Assembly (NCBI GenBank): GCA_937876315.1
Contig: CALEHQ010000042.1
Coordinates: forward strand, 62,001 to 126,000
DNA length: 64,000 bases
Direction: 5' to 3'
Source of the DNA: an uncultured Actinomycetes bacterium
GTDB taxonomy: Bacteria; Actinomycetota; Acidimicrobiia; Acidimicrobiales; Acidimicrobilacustridaceae
Below the pieces are notes generated by a model. That model had not been told where the DNA came from. It did not search any database and was given only the letters and a program-made list of their open reading frames with translations. A program made the translations under genes and the position numbers. Shown here in pieces: positions 43,188 through 52,204 of this stretch (the stretch's first letter is position 1; the number at the start of each line of letters is the position of its first letter).

Positions 43188-44246
43188 ATGGCTGAAACCG
43201 TGCTGGACACCGAAGCGCTCGGAAGCTGGATTGGGTCGAAAACCGGAACATCGGGACTCCACATCGAGATTGATGGTCGACCCTCCGGCGGATTCTCGGC
43301 CGAGACGATCCTCCTCACCGCCGAATCGTCTTCTTTTGGCAAACAGCGGTATGTGGTGCGACTCGAAACACCCGAACCCGCCGTTTATCCGGCACAGTCT
43401 GATCTTCCGATGCCCGAAATCGAGATTCAGTTCCGCATCATGGACAGCATCGGTCGAAACTCCCCTCTACCCGTTGCCGCCCTTGTCGGCTACGAAAGAG
43501 ACCCAGCGATCCTCGGCACTCCGTTCTTTGTCATGCACCACGTTGACGGAGTCGTCCCTCTAGAGAGTCCGCCATACAGCGTTGAAGGCTTCTTTACCGA
43601 AATCACTCCGGCGGAGCGGACCAAACTCATCAGCAATGGCCTTTTGGATATGACGCGTGTCCACAAACTCGACCCCTCAATTCTTGGTTTGGACTGGCTC
43701 ACCCCAAATGGCGTTACCCCTGGCTCAAAACACCTCCTCCATCTTTGGAAGGAATTTGGCGAGTCAGAGTTACGCGGGAGATCGCATCCACTCCTTGAAA
43801 ATGCGTGGTCGATTATCGAACGCGAACTCCCATCCGATACGTCGATCGGCTTGTGTTGGGGAGACCCACGCCCAGGCAACATTATTTGGCAGGGCTCACA
43901 AGTGGCGTGTCTCACCGACTTCGAAGCGGCCTGTATCGGTCCCCCAGAATTCGATCTCGGCTGGTGGCTGATGTTCGACCGGACCATGCACGAATTGGCG
44001 GGCATCGATCGCCTCCCCGGCGACCCCAACCGCACCGTGCAACGCGAGATGTACTTCAGACACGCCGGCCGTGACCCGATTGACACCGCAGCCCATGAAT
44101 TGTTCGCGGCAGCCCGCTACTGCGTCATCGTCGTGCGTGTGATGAATCGACTTGATCAGCGCGGGCTTCTCCTGTCAGACAGCTTGATTTGGCGGGATAA
44201 TCCTGCATCCGATTGCCTCCGAATGATCCTCGATGAGCGGGTGTGA
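43188..44246 (+). CDS. Phosphotransferase (APH/ACAD10-like kinase) family protein
   Basis: 352 residues of the aminoglycoside-phosphotransferase-like fold. RYVVRLETPEP carries the ATP-binding region (the usual Lys is replaced by Arg), PLPVAALVGYERDPAILGTPFFVMHHVDG is the hinge, and the catalytic loop LCWGDPRPGNIIW with CLTDFEAACIG (DFE in place of DFG) is intact. Family members include ACAD10/11-type kinases that phosphorylate hydroxyacyl-CoAs, and are common in actinobacterial lipid catabolism. GGGGGAGCT precedes ATG 43188. It may belong to the upstream catabolic region rather than the glycan locus. Confidence 0.9.
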   Translation: MAETVLDTEALGSWIGSKTGTSGLHIEIDGRPSGGFSAETILLTAESSSFGKQRYVVRLETPEPAVYPAQSDLPMPEIEIQFRIMDSIGRNSPLPVAALVGYERDPAILGTPFFVMHHVDGVVPLESPPYSVEGFFTEITPAERTKLISNGLLDMTRVHKLDPSILGLDWLTPNGVTPGSKHLLHLWKEFGESELRGRSHPLLENAWSIIERELPSDTSIGLCWGDPRPGNIIWQGSQVACLTDFEAACIGPPEFDLGWWLMFDRTMHELAGIDRLPGDPNRTVQREMYFRHAGRDPIDTAAHELFAAARYCVIVVRVMNRLDQRGLLLSDSLIWRDNPASDCLRMILDERV

Positions 44247-44352
44247 CGCTTTCTTGGCTGACTGATCCGCCGCCGATATTCAGCCAGATTCCCCTGCTAC
44301 CTTGAGGTAATCGATTGCAGGTCTACGCCCCTGGGGAGAGCGTGGCTCCACT

Positions 44353-46317
44353 ATGGACGAGAGAACAACGAGCCAACCCTCACCAGAAACACTCAGGTCC
44401 GATCGCTCGGCCTCCCTCCCCCATTTGCCGGCCCTCGACGGAATTCGCGGCATGGCCGTCATCGGTGTGCTGTTGTTCCATGGCGGCTTCACTTGGGCAA
44501 AGGGTGGCTTTCTCGGCGTCTCGACGTTCTTTACGCTTTCAGGGTTTCTGATCACGAATCTTCTCGTTCGCGAATTCGAGGGTTCCCACTCAATTGATTT
44601 ACTCAGATTTTGGGCGCGGCGCCTTCGCCGCCTTATGCCTGCGGCGCTAGCGACTCTCGCACTCATCGGACTGATTTGGTGGCGAATTGGTTCTGCAGAA
44701 CAACTGGCATCGCTTCGAGGCGACATGCTCTCGGCGCTTGGATACGTCGCAAATTGGCGTTTGTGGACCTCCGACGTGAGTTATGGCTCACTTTTTTCAG
44801 ATCCGTCCCCATTCCAACATTTTTGGTCGCTCGCGATTGAGGAGCAGTTCTACGTGATCTTCCCGATCATGGCGCTTGTACTCATGCGCTTCGGAGGACG
44901 ACGACTGCTAGCGGCATCTTGCATAGCGGTAGCCGCAGTTTCGATCACACTCATGTGGTTGCAGCAATCCGATTTTGATCGCGTGTACTACGGCACTGAC
45001 ACAAGAGTCGCCGAATTGTTATTCGGAGTTTTGCTCGCATTGTGGTGGTCGGGGCGTCGACGAAACATCACGACACGAACGAGTCGTGAGCCAGTTTTTG
45101 ACTTTCTCGGCTTCCTAGCAGTTCTTGTGGTACTGGTCGCCTGGTTCACGACCAATGAGGCCTCTCCCGGCTTAGCGAAAGGCGGCCTACCGATCTATGC
45201 GCTCGTTTCGACCCTAGCGATTTATGTCGCAACCCGGGCCGGTCTGTTTTCCAGAGTCTTCGCCAACCCGGCCTTGCGCTGGGCTGGCTTACTTTCCTAT
45301 GGGCTTTACCTTTACCACTGGCCCGTCTTCCTCGTTCTCAGTCAAGAGCGCACCGGGCTTTCTCTCGCTCCACTCTTCTTGGTTCGAATGATCGTGACCG
45401 TCGCCATTGCGTTTGGCTCATACTTCCTTCTGGAAATGCCTGTTCGACGAGGAACACTCTTAACAACAACACGCAGCGCCGGAACCGCAGCATTTGCAGG
45501 AATCGGAACCGTGGTGGTTTTGGCTTTCGCCTTCACCCTTCACACGCCAGCGAGCACCGTGCCCTACGCCAACATGCGCACTGATCAGGTTGGAAGTCGA
45601 TTAGAGCAGCTCCTCCCCCAGAGCGCTGATGATGCCAATTCGCCTCCCCCAGCGAGACTATGGATCCTCGGCGATTCAGGAGCCATGGATGTCTCCCCAG
45701 CGCTCGCCGCAGCCGCCGAGGCTACGGGCGCATCATCAATCGTGTTTGGCGCGGGACCAGGGTTTGGTCTCACCAACGGCATTGACTGGCGTTCAGACTG
45801 GCCGATCACGATTTCTGAGTTCAAGCCCGATTTGGCAATCATGTTGTTCGGAGGCTGGGACCTCTCCTTCATCAACCAAAAGGGTGAAACTGCATATGAA
45901 GCGGTGGTCGAAGAGGCCATCACGTTGCTCACGAGCAATGGGGTCCATGTGATGCTTCTTCCCGTGATGCCTGGGGGGCGGATCGATGTAAGCGCGGTAG
46001 ATCGTGTCTTCGCGAATGTTGCAGCACGTCACCCAGAAATGGTCTCGAATCCCTCTATTGCAGCCGCGCTTACAGCCCCCGATGGGTCTACTCCGCGCTA
46101 CTGGGTTGGCGACGATGGCACCGTGCACCTCCTCCGTAAGAAAGACAACTGGCACCTCTGCCAAGAGGGAGCCTCGAACTTGACAGACCACGTCCTTGCC
46201 CACGCAGAGAGGCTTGGATGGGCACCCGCCCCAAACAACTCCGACTGGAAGGGCGGCTCTTGGCGCAAAGCTTGGCAATACGACGATCCGCGCGGAGTTT
46301 GCGATGACATCGAATGA
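44353..46317 (+). CDS. Acyltransferase 3 (OafA/YrhL-type) with C-terminal SGNH domain
   Basis: 654 residues. Ten or so helices form the acyltransferase-3 domain: ALDGIRGMAVIGVLLFHGG with the catalytic His, VSTFFTLSGFLITNLL, FWARRLRRLMPA, FQHFWSLAIEEQFYVIFP. The C-terminal extracytoplasmic SGNH part has the nucleophile in ILGDSGAMD, and the D-x-x-H dyad in KDNWHLCQEG. Such proteins move acetyl or other acyl groups across the membrane onto cell-surface glycans. Its stop overlaps the ATG of the AftD-like gene (ATGATG), so the acyltransferase and the arabinofuranosyltransferase are made together. Confidence 0.93.
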   Translation: MDERTTSQPSPETLRSDRSASLPHLPALDGIRGMAVIGVLLFHGGFTWAKGGFLGVSTFFTLSGFLITNLLVREFEGSHSIDLLRFWARRLRRLMPAALATLALIGLIWWRIGSAEQLASLRGDMLSALGYVANWRLWTSDVSYGSLFSDPSPFQHFWSLAIEEQFYVIFPIMALVLMRFGGRRLLAASCIAVAAVSITLMWLQQSDFDRVYYGTDTRVAELLFGVLLALWWSGRRRNITTRTSREPVFDFLGFLAVLVVLVAWFTTNEASPGLAKGGLPIYALVSTLAIYVATRAGLFSRVFANPALRWAGLLSYGLYLYHWPVFLVLSQERTGLSLAPLFLVRMIVTVAIAFGSYFLLEMPVRRGTLLTTTRSAGTAAFAGIGTVVVLAFAFTLHTPASTVPYANMRTDQVGSRLEQLLPQSADDANSPPPARLWILGDSGAMDVSPALAAAAEATGASSIVFGAGPGFGLTNGIDWRSDWPITISEFKPDLAIMLFGGWDLSFINQKGETAYEAVVEEAITLLTSNGVHVMLLPVMPGGRIDVSAVDRVFANVAARHPEMVSNPSIAAALTAPDGSTPRYWVGDDGTVHLLRKKDNWHLCQEGASNLTDHVLAHAERLGWAPAPNNSDWKGGSWRKAWQYDDPRGVCDDIE

Positions 46318-49300
46318 TGTTGACTGAGAACAGCACCGGGAGCAGCTCTGTCCGTCCCCCGGATTCTGCGGCGAACTCGCCGACACGTCGAATTGACCGC
46401 TGGACCTACGCAGCCCTGGCATTCGTCGCGTACATCCCCATCCTTCTCACCTCCCCTGGCCAGGTATCAGCAGATACGAAGGCGTACCTGCTCCTCGACC
46501 CAAGTAAATTGCTGTCGCGGGCGCCGTACATGTGGGACTCGCACATCAACGCGGGAACGGTCACTCACCAGAACATCGGCTACCTCTTCCCACTCGGTCC
46601 TTGGTATTGGATATTCCGCACACTTGGCGTACCGACGTGGATTGCTGAACGTTTGTGGTTCGGCACACTCTTCTTCCTCGCCGGAGCCGGGACCCTCTGG
46701 ATGCTGCGGAAGCTCGGCCAACGAGGTCCAGGCGCAGCCGTAGCGGCATTCGCCTACATGCTCAGCCCATATGTGTTGTCATACATGGGCCGCATGTCGG
46801 TCATTCTCACGCCTTGGTGCGCGCTTCCTTGGCTAATCGGCCTCATGATTTGCGCGCTGCGAGAACGAACCTGGCGTGCACCAATTCTGTTTGCCTTGGT
46901 TGTCACCGCAATGGCGGGAACCAACGCGAGTTCTGTCATCTTCGTTCTTGTTGCACCAATTCTGTTAGTCCCATTCGCGATTTGGGTGACGCACGAAACA
47001 ACTCTTCGAGATGCGATCAAATCCCTTCTTCGCATTGCAGTAACGACGGGACCCGCCCAGGTGTGGTGGTTGTCTGGCCTTTACATCCAAGGGAAGTTCG
47101 GCCTTCCGATCCTGCAACTCACCGAGACTGTCGAAACTGTCGCGGAAACTTCAACTGCACCCGAAGCCCTTCGCGGACTTGGCTACTGGAGTTTCTACGG
47201 TCGTGATGGGCTCACCGGATGGATCGAATCTGCACCGATCTATACGACGAACCTCATCATGCTTGCGCTGTCGTTCATCCTCCCGTTAATTGGTCTCGTT
47301 GGGGCGATCCTCACGCGTTGGAAATACCGCGCCTTCTTCGTTGCCCTCATCCTCGCTGGACTCGTCTTCGCTATCGGCACATACCCGTATAACGATCCAT
47401 CGCCAGTCGGTTCCATCATCAAGTACACGACGTCTCTCGAAATCGGTTTTGCCCTCCGCAGTTCGCCACGAATCGTGCCGATTGTCGCTCTCGGGCTCGC
47501 CGCACTCATCGCAGCACTTGTCGATGCACTTCTGCCGGTCATCATTCGCAAGTTCAGAGCACCTCTTAATCGACGACTCGCCCTCGCATTGCCGATCAGC
47601 CTGATCTGTATTGCGATCCTTAACCTTCCTCCACTTTGGACCGGCAAACTCGTTCAATCCGACCTGAAGTTCCCCGGGACGCTTCCTTCGTATTGGACCG
47701 ACGCTGCATCATGGCTCGACGCGCAAAGCACTGAACTTCGCGTTCTCGAACTTCCAGGAGCGGACTTTGGCGCGTACCGATGGGGCGACACTCAGGATCC
47801 ATTAACTCCCGGCCTTATCGATCGACCGTGGATCGGACGCGAAATCACCGCGTATGGGACGCCGGCAAGCGTGGATCTGGTGAGAGCTCTCGACCGTACG
47901 CTGCAAGAAGGCATTACCGAAACGACGGCCGTTGCTGGAGTTGCCCGTCTGCTTTCTGCATCCGATGTGCTTTTGCGTCTCGACAGTCAGTTCGAGCGTT
48001 ATCGCGGACCACGCCCAGCAGACCTTTGGGAACAATTTGGGGGAACAAACCCCTCAAATGGGCTTGGCACACCAACCACGTTTGGCGAACCCACGGTGAA
48101 TACGCCTGACCCTCGCCAACCAATGGTGGACGAGCAATACATTGCAAATCCCTATTCGACGACGCCGACTCCACCCCTTGTCGTCTATCCAGTCGATGAC
48201 GTTCGACCAATCATTCGTTCAGAAACCACCAATCAGCCAACGGTCATTTTCGGTGATGGTGACGGTGTCGTCTCGGCCGCGACATGGGATCGGTTGCCGA
48301 GCGAACGACCGCTTTTCTATGCCGCGACCGCCACCACCTCCACCTCGCTCCTCAACGGAATTCGTGCCTCAAAGCCAAACTTGGTCATCACCGATACGAA
48401 TCGCAAGCGCGCCCAACGCTGGGGAACACTGCGCGAAAACAACGGTGCGACCGAGACCGCTTCCTACGCTCCGCTGGCTGACGACCCGAAAGATGCTCGC
48501 CTCGACATGTTCCCGGGCGAGACAGCGGCAGATCAGTCAACTGCTTGGTACGGAGACGACGTCGCTAGCGTCCGCGCAACTTCCTACGGCAACATCGTCG
48601 CGTATTCCTCTGAAGTCCGACCAGTGAATGCGATCGATGGCGATCCTCGCACGGCATGGACCACAGGCGGATTCTCTGATGTGGTCGGCAATCGTCTCGT
48701 TATCGACTACACGCATCCCATCACCGCCGACCACATTGATCTCCTTCAGACTCAAGGAAACCGCTGGATCACAAAAGCAACGGTGCTTCTCGATGGAGTG
48801 CCCGTAACAACCGTGGACATGACCGACGAGTCGTTCCTCGGAAACGGCCAGCGCGTTCAACTTGATGGTGCACGCACGTTCTCGTCGCTCACCATCAGAA
48901 TCGACGACGCGAATGTCACGAACCTCGCCTCATGGCTTGGCTTCTCCAACGTTGGTTTCAAAGAAGTAACCGTTCCTGGGGTTTCCGCACTCGAATGGAT
49001 CGTCACACCAACTGCTGGCGTCGACGATCTCGCCCCCACCGCTTCAAACGTTGCGTACCTCTTTACTCGGCTTCGAGCGAACCCCGTTGAAGGATTCCGG
49101 CAGGACACTGAGCTTCAAATGCGACGGATATTCCGCGTGGGCAGCACAAGTGACTTCATGATGGCGGGACGTGCGCGCCTCAGCACTGACATCAACGGCG
49201 CCGTTATCGACGACACCGTTGGTCGACCTGGACTTGCCGCCGGTTACCCAATCGTGAGCGGGGTTGATTACCTCGAGGGAGATCTTGCCGCTCGCCCGTC

Positions 49301-50741
49301 CTCGGCCCTTGACGGTGACGTCTCAACTGCTTGGACCACCAAGTTCGACAATCAAGTGGGTGCGATGACAACTGTCACCAGCCCATCACCGGTGACGTTC
49401 GATCACTTACATATGTCAGTCGTTAACGACACCGAACATTCCGTTCCTACAGCCCTTGCACTCACCCTTGAAGACGGAACGGTGCACACCGTTGCTGTTC
49501 CAGAAATCCCGACTGTTGATCGAATTGGCAATGTTGCAACTGTCGACGTACCAACTGGAACGCTTACTTCGAAAGTCATCCAGATCGCAATCGCCGCTGA
49601 GCGCGAAGTCACCACGAAGGAGTTCTTCAGTGGTGGCCCCCGAATCCTTCCGATCGCAATCGCCGAGTTCGGGCTGCCGACCACCGTCGCCCCACTCCCC
49701 GCCCAGATGCCAAACATCTGCCGCACGGGTTTGGCATCGCTTGATGGAACCGACCAGTCGTTTGTTGTGCAAGGTTCCGTCTCCGACGCGATCGCTCGAA
49801 GGCCCCTCGGTCTCGCTCCATGCGGTACGTCCGAAGCTCCTCAGACGCTTTCAAGTGGAGATCACCGATTCGTCACGACGAAGGGCCTCGACAGCGCCAT
49901 TGACATCGACGCGATGGAACTCCGATCCGTCCCAATCGGTCAATACACCACGACTGCCGACACTCCATCAACAACGGTGACCTCAACTGGCAAGAACTCC
50001 TACAAGATCGATATCGCAAACGCGTCAGATCCTTTTTGGTTGGTCCTCGGACAGTCACTTTCGAACGGCTGGAAGGCCACCGTTCGTGGCGGTGAGTCAC
50101 TCGGGGATCCAACACTTATTGACGGCTTTGCGAACGGCTGGATGATCGATCCCGCCGTCACAGGAACAACGTTCACCGTTGACATCACCTGGGCACCGCA
50201 GAAGGTCGTGTGGGGTGGACTCGCGACCTCCGGACTTTGGTTCATCGGTTTATGCGCGGCCGCCATTGTCATTGCTTGGCGACGTCGCCAATTGGTTCGC
50301 AAACTTCCCGAAGCAACCGATCCCACCTTGGTGACTTCCGAACTCGCAAACCCAACGACCACAAGGATGCGTCTTGGTGTGCTCGTTGGAATGACGGCCC
50401 TGTCAGCATTCGTAGGCGGCCTCGGCGTTGCCATCGCGATGGCAATTATCACGTCGCTCTTCCTCTGGACTCGACGCCGCTCATCAATCGCAACCCTTGT
50501 CGTTCTTGGTTCGATTGGGGGGATTGTCGTTCTCTACACCGGGATCCAGTTCGGGCGTGAGTACCGATCAACTGCTGTGTGGCCTTCAGGCTTTCTGTTC
50601 GCCCATCAACTTGGGCTTGTTGCTGTGCTCGCTGTCTTCGCCGAATCCGTCACTCGATGGCTGTTCCAAATTCGCTCGAAGAGCACGCAAAGCGCCAGTG
50701 AGGCCAACCAGATGAACGACGGTTCTGCACTCACGCGATAG
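46314..50741 (+). CDS. aftD: AftD-like alpha-(1->3)-arabinofuranosyltransferase
   Basis: 1475 residues, close to the roughly 1400 of mycobacterial AftD. The N-terminal GT-C part (about 30-460, 10-12 helices) has the probable catalytic Asp54 in SADTK, then LLDPSKLLSRAPYMWDSHINAG and QNIGYLFPLGPWYWI, matching the AftD/DUF3367 family. A long periplasmic part contains two carbohydrate-binding F5/8 type C-like modules, near residue 770 (NAIDGDPRTAWTTGG) and 995 (SALDGDVSTAWTTK). Four C-terminal helices follow. Uses decaprenyl-phosphate arabinose as donor in known members. The 3' end overlaps the convergent GT39 gene by 136 bases. Confidence 0.91.
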   Translation: MMLTENSTGSSSVRPPDSAANSPTRRIDRWTYAALAFVAYIPILLTSPGQVSADTKAYLLLDPSKLLSRAPYMWDSHINAGTVTHQNIGYLFPLGPWYWIFRTLGVPTWIAERLWFGTLFFLAGAGTLWMLRKLGQRGPGAAVAAFAYMLSPYVLSYMGRMSVILTPWCALPWLIGLMICALRERTWRAPILFALVVTAMAGTNASSVIFVLVAPILLVPFAIWVTHETTLRDAIKSLLRIAVTTGPAQVWWLSGLYIQGKFGLPILQLTETVETVAETSTAPEALRGLGYWSFYGRDGLTGWIESAPIYTTNLIMLALSFILPLIGLVGAILTRWKYRAFFVALILAGLVFAIGTYPYNDPSPVGSIIKYTTSLEIGFALRSSPRIVPIVALGLAALIAALVDALLPVIIRKFRAPLNRRLALALPISLICIAILNLPPLWTGKLVQSDLKFPGTLPSYWTDAASWLDAQSTELRVLELPGADFGAYRWGDTQDPLTPGLIDRPWIGREITAYGTPASVDLVRALDRTLQEGITETTAVAGVARLLSASDVLLRLDSQFERYRGPRPADLWEQFGGTNPSNGLGTPTTFGEPTVNTPDPRQPMVDEQYIANPYSTTPTPPLVVYPVDDVRPIIRSETTNQPTVIFGDGDGVVSAATWDRLPSERPLFYAATATTSTSLLNGIRASKPNLVITDTNRKRAQRWGTLRENNGATETASYAPLADDPKDARLDMFPGETAADQSTAWYGDDVASVRATSYGNIVAYSSEVRPVNAIDGDPRTAWTTGGFSDVVGNRLVIDYTHPITADHIDLLQTQGNRWITKATVLLDGVPVTTVDMTDESFLGNGQRVQLDGARTFSSLTIRIDDANVTNLASWLGFSNVGFKEVTVPGVSALEWIVTPTAGVDDLAPTASNVAYLFTRLRANPVEGFRQDTELQMRRIFRVGSTSDFMMAGRARLSTDINGAVIDDTVGRPGLAAGYPIVSGVDYLEGDLAARPSSALDGDVSTAWTTKFDNQVGAMTTVTSPSPVTFDHLHMSVVNDTEHSVPTALALTLEDGTVHTVAVPEIPTVDRIGNVATVDVPTGTLTSKVIQIAIAAEREVTTKEFFSGGPRILPIAIAEFGLPTTVAPLPAQMPNICRTGLASLDGTDQSFVVQGSVSDAIARRPLGLAPCGTSEAPQTLSSGDHRFVTTKGLDSAIDIDAMELRSVPIGQYTTTADTPSTTVTSTGKNSYKIDIANASDPFWLVLGQSLSNGWKATVRGGESLGDPTLIDGFANGWMIDPAVTGTTFTVDITWAPQKVVWGGLATSGLWFIGLCAAAIVIAWRRRQLVRKLPEATDPTLVTSELANPTTTRMRLGVLVGMTALSAFVGGLGVAIAMAIITSLFLWTRRRSSIATLVVLGSIGGIVVLYTGIQFGREYRSTAVWPSGFLFAHQLGLVAVLAVFAESVTRWLFQIRSKSTQSASEANQMNDGSALTR

Positions 50742-52045
50742 CGGTTGTTTCCAAAACTCGCTGCCGCCACTACTGCAACGAGAGCCGGCCAAAGAACGAC
50801 CGGGAACAGCGTAAGACGACGGCGCCAGGCGATGACGCCGCCAAAGATCGCGAGTGCGGCGACCAAGTAGTACTCCGTGAGCGAAAAAATTGACTGACGG
50901 AATTCGCGGTTTTCGACTGCCATGTCGAATCGTGCCGTGCCGATGGGGTCATAAAGATTGAACATTCGCAACGAACGCAACGGCGCCACAACGAGGAGTC
51001 GGCCTCTATGCGTCGAGATGTAGTCGTTCGCCCAGCCCCGCTTGATGGCATCGCGCTCAGATTCATCGAGCATCGTTCCGTTCTCGCCAACAGGCTCAGG
51101 CTCGGCACAGAATCGTTCCCAGTAGCCGGTCTTCTCGCCGTAATAGGCCGCATCGCAGTTGGTCTGCGCCTGCAAGGTTCCCGTCGGTGACAGATAAATA
51201 GGTTGCCGGAACGCCGTCAAATTTCGAACCAGCCAAGGGGCGAGAACGGCAAGACACACCGCGCTCACAATGGCGAAATCTCGAACTTGAAGTTTCCAAC
51301 GAACGCGGTTCACGACCAATGCGACAAATGCCAACAACGGACCGTAGGCAAGGAGCTCAGTTCGAAGTAGCCCTCCAAGGCCTGAAAGAACGCCAAGAGC
51401 GATCGCGAGTTTCCACGTCGGAGACCGCCACCACCTCACCGCCACGATCGTCATGAACGGTACAAATGCAATGACGAGCGACTCGCTCATCAGCGACCAG
51501 TCATTCAGCCACAAGAAACCGTAAATCGCCGCAATGAAGGCGGCAACGACGCCAACTTTCTCTCCGAACAGTTCACGACCGGCGATACCGATGAGCACGA
51601 CGCCGAGAACACCGAAAAGGAGTCCAACCATTCGGTGCTGATTAACACTGTCAAAACCCAATCGTGATGCAATGGACAAAATGACCGACCACAGCGGCGG
51701 ATGAGCAGCGGTCGGCTCTTCCGTTCCGGGAGGGAGGCTGACGATCTCGGTCTGAACCGACCCATCAGCCTGTACGACCTCGACTCTCGGGCAGTTCTCG
51801 AGTCCAGGAAGGAACGAGTAGACCGGGCCTTCACTGACTCCGGTGTCAAAGCAGTAGCCCGCATGAAAGAAAACTGGGTTGATGTAACCCTTTCCATCCG
51901 CAAGGAGATTCGCGGTCTCGTGGTAGAAGACGGCGTCACCCGAAAGCGGTGCCGTTCGCCCTTCCCAAAGGAATGTTCCGAAGCGGACTGCGAATCCAAG
52001 CGCAGCTGCAAGAGCGAGACATACAACAAAGGCTTTGGTTGACAT
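50606..52045 (-). CDS. GT39-type (ArnT/PMT-like) membrane glycosyltransferase, copy 1
   Basis: 479 residues from ATG 52045, about 10-12 helices. The first outer loop has PLSGDAVFYHETANLLADGKGY (GT-C Asp), and EEPTAAHPPLWSVILSIASRLG follows. It is a paralogue of the GT39 gene at 54567 with the same order of segments: Lys/Arg loop, LSPTGTLQAQTNCDAAYYGEKTGYW, ESERDAIKRGWA. These enzymes transfer sugars from polyprenyl-phosphate donors. The final helix (about residues 450-470) is encoded opposite the last helix of the AftD-like protein. A GTG at 52081 is an alternative start. The open frame to 52327 overlaps the AbfD-like gene. Confidence 0.87.
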   Translation of the reverse strand: MSTKAFVVCLALAAALGFAVRFGTFLWEGRTAPLSGDAVFYHETANLLADGKGYINPVFFHAGYCFDTGVSEGPVYSFLPGLENCPRVEVVQADGSVQTEIVSLPPGTEEPTAAHPPLWSVILSIASRLGFDSVNQHRMVGLLFGVLGVVLIGIAGRELFGEKVGVVAAFIAAIYGFLWLNDWSLMSESLVIAFVPFMTIVAVRWWRSPTWKLAIALGVLSGLGGLLRTELLAYGPLLAFVALVVNRVRWKLQVRDFAIVSAVCLAVLAPWLVRNLTAFRQPIYLSPTGTLQAQTNCDAAYYGEKTGYWERFCAEPEPVGENGTMLDESERDAIKRGWANDYISTHRGRLLVVAPLRSLRMFNLYDPIGTARFDMAVENREFRQSIFSLTEYYLVAALAIFGGVIAWRRRLTLFPVVLWPALVAVVAAASFGNNRYRVSAEPSFIWLASLALCVLFERIWNSHRVTDSAKTASTATSPS

Positions 52046-52193
52046 CGACGCTGCCGGTCGATCGCGGCGCTCGCTGATCACGAACGCACAACTTAGGACC
52101 TCCAGACCCTGTCGACCGGGCGTCCGATACCTCAGGCAACAAGGCCCGGCTGGTACCGTCATAACTGCGCCGGGAGTTCGGCGGAACGGTTCG

Positions 52194-52199
52194 AGGAGG
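52194..52199 (+). promoter_or_regulatory. Strong ribosome binding site for a TTG start
   Basis: AGGAGG with a 5-base spacer to TTG 52205. It supports a real TTG start for the AbfD-like gene; no ATG or GTG is close. Confidence 0.65.
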
Positions 52200-52204
52200 A
52201 CCCC

